A stretch of 64,000 bases of DNA, from assembly GCA_963820105.1 (NCBI GenBank), contig CAWFYI010000001.1, positions 372,001 through 436,000 of the forward strand, given 5' to 3'. The DNA comes from CAWFYI01 sp963820105 (GTDB lineage: Bacteria > Patescibacteriota > Saccharimonadia > Saccharimonadales > UBA4665). Shown here piece after piece: positions 51,661 through 60,232 of this stretch. Below the pieces are notes generated by a model. The model worked only from the letters and a program-made list of their open reading frames with translations, was not told the DNA's origin and did not search any database. Position 1 is the stretch's first letter. Each line of letters begins with the position of its first letter. A program made the translations under genes and the position numbers.

Positions 51661-51993
51661 ATGAAAATAGTACTTGTACTTGGAATTATTTTTGCGTTGT
51701 GGCAGGGCTTAATCACACACCTACTACCCCCACACAGTCAGGAACATTACGAAAAGGCCGCAGAGAAGTGGTCTACAGGTGCTATCCCTGCCTTAATTGG
51801 GTTAATGGATATGGTCAGCATGATTGGCTTAGTGATAGTTTGTATAGCCAGCTTCTTTGTAATGGCTATAGTGCAAGCTATCATATTCTGCGCCGTAATT
51901 GGCCTTGTTATATTATTCAATCCGTCAGCCCGAAAAAGTAGCAAAGAATACAAGCAAGCCCTGAAAGCTGGAGAAGCAAAGTACAAAAAATAG
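51661..51993 (+). CDS. Small membrane protein, three predicted helices
   Basis: 110 residues with Shine-Dalgarno AGGAGG (7-nt spacing). Hydrophobic segments KIVLVLGIIFALWQGLI, ALIGLMDMVSMIGLVIVCIA and FFVMAIVQAIIFCAVIGLVI, then a lysine-rich cytoplasmic tail (RKSSKEYKQALKAGEAKYKK). No family recognised. AT-rich upstream region with TACAAT as likely -10. Confidence 0.6.
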   Translation: MKIVLVLGIIFALWQGLITHLLPPHSQEHYEKAAEKWSTGAIPALIGLMDMVSMIGLVIVCIASFFVMAIVQAIIFCAVIGLVILFNPSARKSSKEYKQALKAGEAKYKK

Positions 51994-52021
51994 CTACGTG
52001 TCCTGACTTGATAGTCGCCCT

Positions 52022-52030
52022 TTATCCACA
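52022..52030 (+). other. Single perfect DnaA-box sequence
   Basis: TTATCCACA matches the DnaA consensus. It is alone, with no cluster, so it does not mark an origin here; it may be chance. Confidence 0.2.
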
Positions 52031-52125
52031 GGCGGATGATATTCTTTGACTCAGGCGGGCAAACATGGTAGTTTTGAGGGGAAAGTGTACCTAAATAAAC
52101 ACTTCTCACGAGAGACATTAACACT

Positions 52126-52635
52126 ATGGCCGACGTACCAGATAAACAAGTAAAACGCCTAAGAGCGCTCATACAGGAAGCAGAGACCTCGCTTGCTGCT
52201 GCCACCGAACTGCTGATCAGCCTGGTCGGCGACGACGAGAAAGTCAAGGCAGTGGTGAGTGAAGAAACCTTGGGCAAGGTAATCGAAGGCGTATTCGACG
52301 GCCAGAACATGGTAGGCTCGGACGGCAAGACTTATCCCGTGCCAGCCAATTACGCCAGTAAGTCCAAGTTAGTACAGGGCGACATCCTCAAGCTGACCAT
52401 CGCCGAGGACGGAGCTTTCATGTACAAACAGATCGGTCCTATACCGCGCAAGCAGGTGGTGGGCGCGCTTGCCCTGGAGAACGGTCATTATTTCGTCGAA
52501 GTCAAGGACAAGAAGTACCGCGTACTTCTGGCTAGCGTAACCTACTTCAAAGCCAAACCGGGTGATCAGGTCAGCGTCAACCTTCCAGAAGAAGACAACG
52601 GCACCGAGTGGGCCGCGCTAGAAGCCGCCCTCTAG
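52126..52635 (+). CDS. Unknown conserved-looking protein, 169 residues
   Basis: An N-terminal helical part (KRLRALIQEAETSLAAATEL) is followed by a beta-rich domain: VIEGVFDGQNMVGSDGKTYP, VPANYASKSKLVQGDILKLT and FMYKQIGPIPRKQVVGALAL. I recall similar proteins in candidate-phylum genomes without assigned function, but cannot verify it. A promoter TTGACT (52046-52051), 17 nt, TAGTTT precedes it. It stands upstream of dnaX in the same direction. Confidence 0.6.
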   Translation: MADVPDKQVKRLRALIQEAETSLAAATELLISLVGDDEKVKAVVSEETLGKVIEGVFDGQNMVGSDGKTYPVPANYASKSKLVQGDILKLTIAEDGAFMYKQIGPIPRKQVVGALALENGHYFVEVKDKKYRVLLASVTYFKAKPGDQVSVNLPEEDNGTEWAALEAAL

Positions 52636-52695
52636 TATTGGCGGCTTGCATATTGGCTTGCAATAAGCACAACAGCGCATGCTGGCGTTTGCTTG

Positions 52696-52701
52696 TATAA
52701 T
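52696..52701 (+). promoter_or_regulatory. -10 box TATAAT of dnaX
   Basis: Perfect TATAAT ends 8 nt before ATG 52710; leaderless arrangement. Confidence 0.55.
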
Positions 52702-52709
52702 AACGGTAA

Positions 52710-54161
52710 ATGGGTCAAGCGCTATATCGTAAATACCGTACCCGGTCTTTGCAGGAAACCATCGGGCAGGAGCATATCACTGCTACCTTGGAGCAAGCGC
52801 TCAAACAGGGGCGGATAAGCCATGCATACTTGTTTACCGGGCCGCGCGGCGTAGGCAAGACTTCTATCGCGCGCATACTGGCGCACGAGATAAACGGTCT
52901 ACCCTACGAAGATGATAGCTCCCACATCGACATCATAGAGATTGACGCTGCCAGCAACCGCCGCATCGACGAGATACGCGAACTGCGCGACAAGGTCTAC
53001 GTGGCCCCAGTAAGCGCTAAATACAAGGTGTACATCATCGATGAGGTGCACATGCTCACCAAAGAGGCCTTCAACGCGCTCCTGAAGACGCTGGAGGAGC
53101 CGCCGGCGCACGCGGTCTTCATCTTGGCTACTACCGACGCCCATAAGCTGCCGGACACGATCATAAGCCGCACCCAGCGGTTCACGTTCAAGCCGGTCGT
53201 CGCCGCTAAAGTAGCTGCGCGCTTGTCAGAGATAGCCAAGAAAGAAAAGATCAAAATATCGCAGGAAGCCTTGGAGCTTCTGGCAGAGCACGGCGAAGGT
53301 AGTTTCCGCGACAGCATCAGTCTGCTGGACCAGCTAGGCAGCCATGGCGCGCGCGTAGAGACCGAAGATGTGCGCCGGTTGCTCGGCATACCTCCGGCTG
53401 AAGCCATAGAGAGCTTGCTTAAAGCCCTGGAAGGGGGCGGTGCCGACAAGCTTGCTTCGGCATTGAACGATTTGTTGGTCGCAGGCTATCAGCCCGCGGG
53501 CATCGCCAAGCAGATCAGCCAGCGCCTGCGCAACCAGCTGATAAGCGGAACCCGCAGTCTGCCGTCGGATATGGCGCTAAAGCTGCTAAAAAGACTCATT
53601 GAGGTGCCCGTATCGCACGATCCGGAACGTTTTCTGGAAATCACCCTTTTGGAGGCCCGTCCGCAAAGCGTTTCTATGCCATCGCCGTCGTCCGGCAGTG
53701 GCAAATCCGAAGATTCTTCACAACCACAGGAGCCGGAGCAGGCACCCGAGCATGACGCGCCCGAGACCAAAAAAGAAGCCAAGCCCCCCAAGCAAAAACC
53801 AACAGGCAACGCGTCGTTCGGCGAAGCTGTCTGGCCGGAAGTCCTCAAGACGTTGAAGCAGAATCACAATACGCTCTACGGAGTGGTCCGTATGGCTAAG
53901 CCTGAGTTTCCGGGCGATGACAAGCTAAGGCTGTCGTTCGCGTTCGCGTTCCACGAGAAGCGCATCAAAGAGGCCAGTAACCGCCAGAAATTAGCAGAGG
54001 TAATATACGAACTTACCGGGAAGACGGTGGACGTGGAGTGCAATCTGGATCCTTCGGTCAAGCCGCCGAATCCTTCGCCTGAGGCCGAAAAAACACCGCC
54101 TGACGCCGATCTTGACGCCATAAGCAGTATATTTGGCACTGCGGAGGTGCTAGAATCATAG
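52710..54161 (+). CDS. dnaX: DNA polymerase III gamma/tau subunit, zinc module missing
   Basis: 483 residues. LYRKYRTRSLQETIGQEHIT, Walker A FTGPRGVGKTSIARILAHEI, DIIEIDAASNRRIDEIRELR, KVYIIDEVHMLTKEAFNALL, KTLEEPPAHAVFILATTDAH and SRTQRFTFKP are the AAA+ clamp-loader signatures. Between Walker A and EIDAASN the four-cysteine zinc loop is absent (only INGLPYEDDSSHID). A Pro/Glu/Lys-rich linker (about residues 330-370) leads to a tau-like C-terminal domain. dnaB follows. Confidence 0.95.
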   Translation: MGQALYRKYRTRSLQETIGQEHITATLEQALKQGRISHAYLFTGPRGVGKTSIARILAHEINGLPYEDDSSHIDIIEIDAASNRRIDEIRELRDKVYVAPVSAKYKVYIIDEVHMLTKEAFNALLKTLEEPPAHAVFILATTDAHKLPDTIISRTQRFTFKPVVAAKVAARLSEIAKKEKIKISQEALELLAEHGEGSFRDSISLLDQLGSHGARVETEDVRRLLGIPPAEAIESLLKALEGGGADKLASALNDLLVAGYQPAGIAKQISQRLRNQLISGTRSLPSDMALKLLKRLIEVPVSHDPERFLEITLLEARPQSVSMPSPSSGSGKSEDSSQPQEPEQAPEHDAPETKKEAKPPKQKPTGNASFGEAVWPEVLKTLKQNHNTLYGVVRMAKPEFPGDDKLRLSFAFAFHEKRIKEASNRQKLAEVIYELTGKTVDVECNLDPSVKPPNPSPEAEKTPPDADLDAISSIFGTAEVLES

Positions 54162-54168
54162 ATACTAC

Positions 54169-54190
54169 TAGAGGGAGTATAGAGGGAGTA
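54169..54190 (+). repeat. 11-bp tandem duplication carrying the dnaB ribosome site
   Basis: TAGAGGGAGTA occurs twice in tandem (54169-54179, 54180-54190), so two GGGAG sites precede dnaB; the second has proper spacing. Confidence 0.85.
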
Positions 54191-54197
54191 GAACATA

Positions 54198-55571
54198 ATG
54201 GAGCCGCCAGCCGCCACCGGATCAACACCCCAAAGCGCTGAAGCAGAAGCCAGTCTGCTCGGGGCGCTGCTGATTGATAGCGACGCCATCGTCAAGATAG
54301 CTGACTCGCTGTCGGCATTTGACTTCTTCGATAAGCGCCACCAGCGCATCTACGAAGCTGTCTTACAGCTGTATGAAAATCACGAAGCCGTTGATGTCTT
54401 GACGCTTTCCGACAAGCTGAAAGGCAACGGCCACCTTGACAGCATCGGCGGCCCCGCCTACCTGACCGAACTTACCAATTTCGTGCCAACTGCGGCCCAT
54501 GTGGAGCAGTACGCCGATATAGTCGCCCAGAAGGCTTTGCGCCGGCGTCTCATAGCCGCGTCCAGGGAGATCGTAGATCTAGGTTATGACGAATCCAAGC
54601 ACCTACACGCCTTGATAGAAGAGGCCGAGGTCAAGCTATTCGACGTCAGCCAGCAGCACATTAAGCAGGACGTAGTCAGTCTGGAAACCGTGCTGGCGGA
54701 AAGTTTCGACCGCCTGGACGACCTGCATAAGGATAAATCCAAAGTCCGCGGCATACCGACCGGATTCAAAGATATCGACAGTACGCTGGCGGGCTTCCAG
54801 CGTTCCGACTTGGTAATCCTGGCTTCTAGGCCGTCTATGGGTAAAACGGCGCTGTCTTTGAATTTCGCGCATAATATAGCGGTCCAGACCGGCCAGCCAG
54901 TGCTTATATTCAGCTTGGAGATGAGCAAGGAACAGCTGGTGGACCGCTTGCTCTCCATAGAGTCCGGGGTGGATGCCTGGGCTCTGCGCACCGGCAACCT
55001 TACGGATAGCGACTTCGAGAAGATAGGCCATGCCATGGGAACCCTGAGCGAGGCAAAGATATTCATCGATGACACACCGAGTATCACAGTGAGCGACGTG
55101 CGCACCAAGGCCCGCCGCGAAGCGCACCGCCACCCGCTGGGTCTGGTAATCGTGGACTACCTGCAACTGATGAGCGGCGGCAGCCGCTTCGGCGGCGATT
55201 ATTCCAACCGCGTGCAGGAGATATCGGAGATATCGCGCGGCCTCAAGGGCATAGCACGCGAACTGAACGTACCCGTGCTGGCGCTGAGCCAGCTGAGCCG
55301 CTCGGTTGAAAGCCGCAGCCCGCAAATACCGCAACTGGCCGATCTGCGCGAATCCGGCTCCATAGAGCAGGACGCCGACGTGGTGGCCTTCATCTACCGC
55401 GAAGAATATTACAATCCCGATACCGATCGCAAAAAATTGGCCGACATATTCATTAAAAAACATCGCAACGGCCCGGTCGGCAACGTCGAACTGTACTTTG
55501 ACAACGAAAAGCAGCGTTTCCGTTCGGTCGATAACAAGCACGGGAATCAGGAACCGTTCACGGCTTCTTAA
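54198..55571 (+). CDS. dnaB: Replicative DNA helicase
   Basis: 457 residues. N-terminal domain PQSAEAEASLLGALLIDSDA, ALRRRLIAASREIVDLGYDE; RecA-like domain with FQRSDLVILASRPSMGKTAL (Walker A), LIFSLEMSKEQLVDRLLSIE, LVIVDYLQLMSGG (Walker B), ALSQLSRSVESR, DLRESGSIEQDADVVAFIYR and KHRNGPVGNVELYFD. Complete, without an intein. Downstream of dnaX in the same direction. Confidence 0.97.
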   Translation: MEPPAATGSTPQSAEAEASLLGALLIDSDAIVKIADSLSAFDFFDKRHQRIYEAVLQLYENHEAVDVLTLSDKLKGNGHLDSIGGPAYLTELTNFVPTAAHVEQYADIVAQKALRRRLIAASREIVDLGYDESKHLHALIEEAEVKLFDVSQQHIKQDVVSLETVLAESFDRLDDLHKDKSKVRGIPTGFKDIDSTLAGFQRSDLVILASRPSMGKTALSLNFAHNIAVQTGQPVLIFSLEMSKEQLVDRLLSIESGVDAWALRTGNLTDSDFEKIGHAMGTLSEAKIFIDDTPSITVSDVRTKARREAHRHPLGLVIVDYLQLMSGGSRFGGDYSNRVQEISEISRGLKGIARELNVPVLALSQLSRSVESRSPQIPQLADLRESGSIEQDADVVAFIYREEYYNPDTDRKKLADIFIKKHRNGPVGNVELYFDNEKQRFRSVDNKHGNQEPFTAS

Positions 55572-55589
55572 GCCGCGGCGGCGCTCAGG

Positions 55590-55595
55590 TATAAT
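55590..55595 (+). promoter_or_regulatory. -10 box TATAAT of the 55605 gene
   Basis: Perfect TATAAT ending 9 nt before ATG 55605, without Shine-Dalgarno between. Confidence 0.5.
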
Positions 55596-55604
55596 GGTGA
55601 GCAT

Positions 55605-56801
55605 ATGAGCATACGCGGATTACGCAGTGCCGTCCGTGACAACTGGCAACTGTTCGGCTGGGGCATTGCCGCTATGGTTGCGGGCTGGCTGCTTATTTAT
55701 AAGCTGGGCAGCCTGACGGGGGGCTTGAGCCGCGGCGAGATGTCAGCGGCGTCCGCGCGCTTGGGTTGGCACGGCATTTACCACGACCCCTTTGATCTGC
55801 CCTTGAAAGCCGTGCGTTCCGTGCTCTTTTACCTCGTTCCGGCACACGGGCAGACTCTGACGCGCCTGCCGAACGTAGTGTTCGGAGGACTTGCAATCGT
55901 GAGTTTTGGCGTGTTGATACGCCTCTGGCATGGCGCCCGCGTGGCTGCGCTGGCCACTGCCATGTTCGCGGCCAGCGCATGGACTTTGCATGTGAGCCGT
56001 CTGGCCAGCTATGACGCGCTTTATCTGTGGGCCTTGCCCGCGCTGATGTGCAGCCATTTTCTGCTCCGTAGATATTATAAAAATCCATTAGTGTGGTTCG
56101 CCGGCATTATCACATGGGGTCTTCTGCTTTACGTTCCCGGGCTGGTCTGGTTCATTATTGTAGACGTTTGGCTTCAGCGACGCTTCGTGGCCGGAGGCTG
56201 GCGGCACGCCGGCCGGTGGTGGCTACGCTTGCTTTACGTCGTGGCCGGATTAATCTGGCTGCCGCTTCTGGCGTTAGCCCTAAGCCGATCCGGGGCCTGG
56301 AAGACATGGCTTGGCCTGCCTGCGCACTTCGATGGCGCCACGGCGCTGCTCAAACACTTCGCGGGCGTTCCAGTGCATCTATTAGTGAGAGGACCGGAGT
56401 ATCCGCAGTTATGGCTGGGGCGCTCTCCCATACTGGACGTCTTCGGGCTGGCGGGCTGTATGCTTGGCATATATTTCTACGTTACGCGCTGGCGTTCGCA
56501 CCGAAGCCGCTACCTTCTCGTAGCGGCGGTGTTCGGTTTCGTCTTGGTTGGTATCAACGGTCCGGTGCAATTAAGCCTGCTGGTGCCGCTTCTGTATATG
56601 GCGATAGCTACCGGTTTGGCGTATCTGTTGCACGAGTGGCTGAAGATTTTTCCGAACAATCCGCTGGCCCGCGGCATTGGTCTGGGACTGGTCATTTTCG
56701 CGGTGGGCTTAAGCTGTGTCTATAATTACCGGGCTTACTTCGTAGCATGGCCGCATACCGCCGCTACTAAGGCGGCGTTTCAATACCGCCGCCATCCCTG
56801 A
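55605..56801 (+). CDS. Polytopic membrane protein, GT39/PMT-like
   Basis: 398 residues with about nine hydrophobic helices. The N-terminal part GSLTGGLSRGEMSAASARLG with HDPFDLPLKAVRSVLFYLVP, and repeated SRLASYDALYLWALPALM loops, resembles dolichyl-phosphate-mannose-type glycosyltransferases (GT39/PMT_2, GT-C fold). The catalytic acidic pair typical of that fold is not clear. Probable surface glycosylation role; assignment tentative. Confidence 0.55.
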   Translation: MSIRGLRSAVRDNWQLFGWGIAAMVAGWLLIYKLGSLTGGLSRGEMSAASARLGWHGIYHDPFDLPLKAVRSVLFYLVPAHGQTLTRLPNVVFGGLAIVSFGVLIRLWHGARVAALATAMFAASAWTLHVSRLASYDALYLWALPALMCSHFLLRRYYKNPLVWFAGIITWGLLLYVPGLVWFIIVDVWLQRRFVAGGWRHAGRWWLRLLYVVAGLIWLPLLALALSRSGAWKTWLGLPAHFDGATALLKHFAGVPVHLLVRGPEYPQLWLGRSPILDVFGLAGCMLGIYFYVTRWRSHRSRYLLVAAVFGFVLVGINGPVQLSLLVPLLYMAIATGLAYLLHEWLKIFPNNPLARGIGLGLVIFAVGLSCVYNYRAYFVAWPHTAATKAAFQYRRHP

Positions 56802-56832
56802 TATACTAAGGTAATCCAAGAGGGAGGTAAGT

Positions 56833-57126
56833 ATGGGTAAATTCGATCAAGCCAAAATGCTCATGAAAGTCAAAAAAATCCAGGGTGAGCTGCAGAAGCA
56901 AATCATAACGGTTGAACAAGGCGACGGTGCCGTAAAAGTCGAGATTACCGGCGAGCAGAAAATCAAGAAGATCCACATAGATCCCGATTACGTGGACGTT
57001 GACGATATCAGCCAGCTGGAGCGTTGGATTGAAGACGCTGTTAAAGAGGCCATCAAAGAAAGCCAGCGCGTGGCTGCCGAAAAGATGCAGCCGATGATGG
57101 GCGCGCTCGGAAACCTGGGGCTATAA
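56833..57126 (+). CDS. YbaB/EbfC family nucleoid-associated protein
   Basis: 97 residues with GGGAGG ribosome site. FDQAKMLMKVKKIQGELQKQ, VKVEITGEQKIKKIHIDPDY and AVKEAIKESQRVAAEKMQ match the DNA-binding YbaB fold. It precedes recR by 12 nt, the near-universal ybaB-recR pair; dnaX lies upstream as in many bacteria. Confidence 0.92.
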   Translation: MGKFDQAKMLMKVKKIQGELQKQIITVEQGDGAVKVEITGEQKIKKIHIDPDYVDVDDISQLERWIEDAVKEAIKESQRVAAEKMQPMMGALGNLGL

Positions 57127-57138
57127 TAATTCTGAACG

Positions 57139-57744
57139 ATGCAGTTGTTGCCGCCTGCTCTCAATGATCTGGTTGAGGCCTTTTCTCTGTTGCCAGGGGT
57201 AGGGCCGCGCACAGCCGAGCGTTATGCTTATTATCTCGTCCGGCACCAGGGCGACGCCGCCGATAAGTTGGCAGGCTCGCTGCAGAAACTGGCTGGCGGC
57301 GTGGGCTATTGCAAAAAGACGTTCGCCCTGGTGCCGGCCGGCAAGGAGCTGTCGGATCTATATACTAATCCCAGCCGTGACAAGGCCACGGTGGCCGTGG
57401 TTGCCGAGCCTTTCGACCTGGTCGCGCTCGAAAAAACCGGTCAATACCATGGTACATACCACGTACTGGGCGGCCTGATATCGCCGATTGACGGCGTCGA
57501 ACCCGAGCAGCTGCACATCAAGGAACTCATCGAACGCATCGACGAGGACAAGGTGAAAGAAATCATCCTGGCTACCAATGCCAGCGTAGAGGGCGAATCC
57601 ACCGCATTGTATATCCGCCAGCAAATCGGCAAGCGCAAGGTCAAGATGACCCGCCTGGCCCAAGGACTTTCAGTCGGCGTCGATCTGGAATACGCCGATC
57701 AGATAACACTAGGCCGCGCCCTGCAAGGACGACAGATCGTATAG
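57139..57744 (+). CDS. recR: Recombination protein RecR lacking the zinc finger
   Basis: 201 residues. LPPALNDLVEAFSLLPGVGP then RTAERYAYYLV is the helix-hairpin-helix. The Toprim domain has VAVVAEPFDLVALEKTGQYH, GTYHVLGGLISPIDGVEPEQ and TNASVEGESTALYIRQ. The C4 zinc finger region reads GVGYCKKTFALVPAGKELSD with a single cysteine, so zinc is not bound. Loads RecA with RecF/RecO in gap repair. Confidence 0.93.
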   Translation: MQLLPPALNDLVEAFSLLPGVGPRTAERYAYYLVRHQGDAADKLAGSLQKLAGGVGYCKKTFALVPAGKELSDLYTNPSRDKATVAVVAEPFDLVALEKTGQYHGTYHVLGGLISPIDGVEPEQLHIKELIERIDEDKVKEIILATNASVEGESTALYIRQQIGKRKVKMTRLAQGLSVGVDLEYADQITLGRALQGRQIV

Positions 57745-57815
57745 GGTATACTGCTCAAGTAGACTGGCAGTTAAACGAGGTGGTAAAAACTGTAGTTTAC
57801 CCCTAAAATAGCTAT

Positions 57816-58832
57816 ATGTATCCAGAAGCCGAACAGATTAACGGCTTGTTAGACAAAGCCGATAAAATCGTCATCGTCCAGGCGGATAATCCTGACGCCG
57901 ACAGCCTGGGCAGCGCCCTGGCGCTTGAGCATGTTCTGGGCGATATGGGCAAGGAAACCTCGATGTACTGCGGAGTGGATATGCCCACGTACCTGCGTTA
58001 CCTGGAGGGCTGGGACCGGGTACAGCCGGATCTGCCGCATAAATTCGACGCTTCCGTCATTGTAGATGCTTCTACGATGAGCCTGCTTGGCAAGCTGGAG
58101 CAATCCGGCCAAAAGGGACTGCTGGCCGCCAAGCCGTGCGTCGTGCTCGACCACCACGCCGAAGTCGAGAACGTCGTGCCGTTCGCGACAGTAATTCTTA
58201 ACGCACACGAGAACGTATCTTCGGCAGGAGAGCTTATATACGGCTTGGCCAAACAGCTGGACTGGCCGCTCAGCGTCGAAGCGCAGACCTGCCTTATGAC
58301 CGCCATACTCGGCGATACGCAGGGCTTGAGCAACCAGCTGGCGCGGCCCGGGACGTACCGTGCTATGGCTGACATGGTTGAGGCCGGCGTAGACAGGCCG
58401 GCACTCGAAGAATTGCGTCGCCAAGCCGGTAAGATGCAGCCGGAAATCTTCAAGTATAAGGCCGAACTTATCAGGCGGACCGAATTCGCCGCGGGCGGAC
58501 GTGTCGCCTGGGTCTCCGTGCCCCAGGCCGAAATCAATCAGTACAGCCCGCTGTATAATCCCGCGCCTCTCATTCAGACCGATATGCTGCAGACTGCCGG
58601 CGTGGAAGCCGCCATAGTCTTCAAAAGCTACGACGACGGGCGCATAACAGGAGCCATTCGCTGCAACCCATCGGCCGGTATCGCCGCGGAGCTGGCGTCG
58701 GGTATGGGCGGCGGCGGCCACGAATTTGCCAGCGGTTTCAAGGTCACCGGCGGACGCACGCTTGAAGAAGTCCGGAAGGACTGCCTGGATGCCGCCGAGA
58801 AACTGCTTGACGGGCGCGGAGGCGGCGCATGA
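57816..58832 (+). CDS. DHH-family phosphoesterase (NrnA-like)
   Basis: 338 residues. DHH motifs: VQADNPDADSLGSALALEHV, VIVDAS, VVLDHHAEVEN and ILGDTQGLSNQ. The DHHA1 C-terminal motif is MGGGGHEFASGFKV. The family degrades nanoRNA, pAp or cyclic dinucleotide products; which of these applies is not readable. TAAAAT lies 6 nt before the ATG (57804-57809), so probably leaderless. Overlaps cysS by 4 nt. Confidence 0.88.
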   Translation: MYPEAEQINGLLDKADKIVIVQADNPDADSLGSALALEHVLGDMGKETSMYCGVDMPTYLRYLEGWDRVQPDLPHKFDASVIVDASTMSLLGKLEQSGQKGLLAAKPCVVLDHHAEVENVVPFATVILNAHENVSSAGELIYGLAKQLDWPLSVEAQTCLMTAILGDTQGLSNQLARPGTYRAMADMVEAGVDRPALEELRRQAGKMQPEIFKYKAELIRRTEFAAGGRVAWVSVPQAEINQYSPLYNPAPLIQTDMLQTAGVEAAIVFKSYDDGRITGAIRCNPSAGIAAELASGMGGGGHEFASGFKVTGGRTLEEVRKDCLDAAEKLLDGRGGGA

Positions 58833-60232
58833 AACTCTATAACACGCTAAGCCGTAAGGTCGAAGAGATAAAGCCTCAGGATCCGCCGAAGGTGACGGTT
58901 TATACGTGCGGGCCTACGGTGTATGACTACGCCCATATAGGCCACTGGTTCACATACGTGCGCATGGACACGCTTATACGCACCCTCAAGGCGTCTGGAT
59001 TCAATCCTGAATGGGTGATGAATATCACGGACGTCGGGCATCTGGCCAGTGATGCCGACGAGGGCGAGGACAAGCTGCAGGCAGGCGCCAGGCGCGAAGG
59101 CAAGACGGCTTGGGAAGTGGCAGAGTTCTACGCGGATGACTTCCGGAAAAGCATGAAGCAGCTACACATACTGAAGCCGGACCACGTGGTCAAGGCCACC
59201 GAGCACATAAACGAGCAGATCGAGCTTATCCAAAGGCTTGAGGCCAAGGGCTTTACCTACGCCATCGATGACGGCGTTTATTACGACACTGCCAAGTTCC
59301 CGCATTATGCCGATTTCGCCCGGCTTGACCTGGACGAACAACAGGCCGGCGCCCGCGTGAGCCATAATCCGCAAAAGCGTAATCCCGTGGACTTCGCGCT
59401 ATGGAAGTTTTCGCCCAAGGATGCGAAGCGCGATATGGAATGGGACAGTCCCTGGGGCAAGGGCTTCCCCGGCTGGCACATAGAATGCTCGGCCATGAGC
59501 ATGAAATATCTGGGTGAAACCATAGACATACATACCGGCGGCATAGACCACGTGCCCGTCCATCACACCAACGAGGTCGCCCAGAGCGAAGCTGCTACCG
59601 GCAAGCGCTTCGCCAAGTACTGGATGCACAGCAACCACATAACAGTGAATGAGCAGAAGATATCCAAGAGCCTGGGCAACGGTATCCGGCTGCAGGAAGT
59701 CACCGAGAAAGGCATTTCGCCGGAAACGGTACGCCTTCACGTCCTCGAATCGCACTACCGGAGCCAATCCAAGTTCAACTGGGAAAGCCTGCGCGCCGCG
59801 CAGAACCGGCTACGGGACCTGCGGGCGATGGCCGCTCTGCGCTGGCAGGTGCCGCGCACGACCACCGACAGTTCCACTTTCGCGCTCCTGGACGTACCGA
59901 TCCAGCTGACCCGGCTACTTGCTGAAGATCTTGATACTCCCCGGGCTTTGGCCTATCTCAGCGAAGTAGCGACCCAGCTTCAGGCCGTGTTGGTCGAGCA
60001 AGACATGGTCGACCATTTTGAGACCATGCTTCAGTCAATCGACGATCTGCTGGGCCTGAACCTGATGGCCGAAGAAGACATAACCTTTGAGCAGAAGAAA
60101 CTGATAGCGGAACGCTCAGCAGACAGAGCGGCCGGAGATTGGGCGAAAGCCGATAATGCCCGCGACAAACTGCTTGAGCAGGGAATCACTCTGCGCGATA
60201 TGCCGCATGGGGCTATCTGGTCTCGGTTGTAA
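58829..60232 (+). CDS. cysS: Cysteinyl-tRNA synthetase
   Basis: 467 residues. VTVYTCGPTVYDYAHIGHWF (HIGH), NITDVGHLASDADEGEDKL, WDSPWGKGFPGWHIECSAMS, IDIHTGGIDHVPVHHTNEVA (zinc ligands Cys/His retained) and EQKISKSLGNGIRLQEV (KMSKS variant KISKS). C-terminal helical anticodon-binding part is present. Convergent with the AI-2E gene, overlapping by 20 nt. Confidence 0.97.
   Translation: MKLYNTLSRKVEEIKPQDPPKVTVYTCGPTVYDYAHIGHWFTYVRMDTLIRTLKASGFNPEWVMNITDVGHLASDADEGEDKLQAGARREGKTAWEVAEFYADDFRKSMKQLHILKPDHVVKATEHINEQIELIQRLEAKGFTYAIDDGVYYDTAKFPHYADFARLDLDEQQAGARVSHNPQKRNPVDFALWKFSPKDAKRDMEWDSPWGKGFPGWHIECSAMSMKYLGETIDIHTGGIDHVPVHHTNEVAQSEAATGKRFAKYWMHSNHITVNEQKISKSLGNGIRLQEVTEKGISPETVRLHVLESHYRSQSKFNWESLRAAQNRLRDLRAMAALRWQVPRTTTDSSTFALLDVPIQLTRLLAEDLDTPRALAYLSEVATQLQAVLVEQDMVDHFETMLQSIDDLLGLNLMAEEDITFEQKKLIAERSADRAAGDWAKADNARDKLLEQGITLRDMPHGAIWSRL

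Noticed and set aside
52022..52030. Replication origin near dnaX/dnaB because of a DnaA box
   Set aside because: Only one perfect box, no cluster, no dnaA or dnaN, and no AT-rich unwinding region.
54169..54190. Operator repeat before dnaB
   Set aside because: The repeat is a simple tandem duplication containing the ribosome site, with no dyad symmetry.
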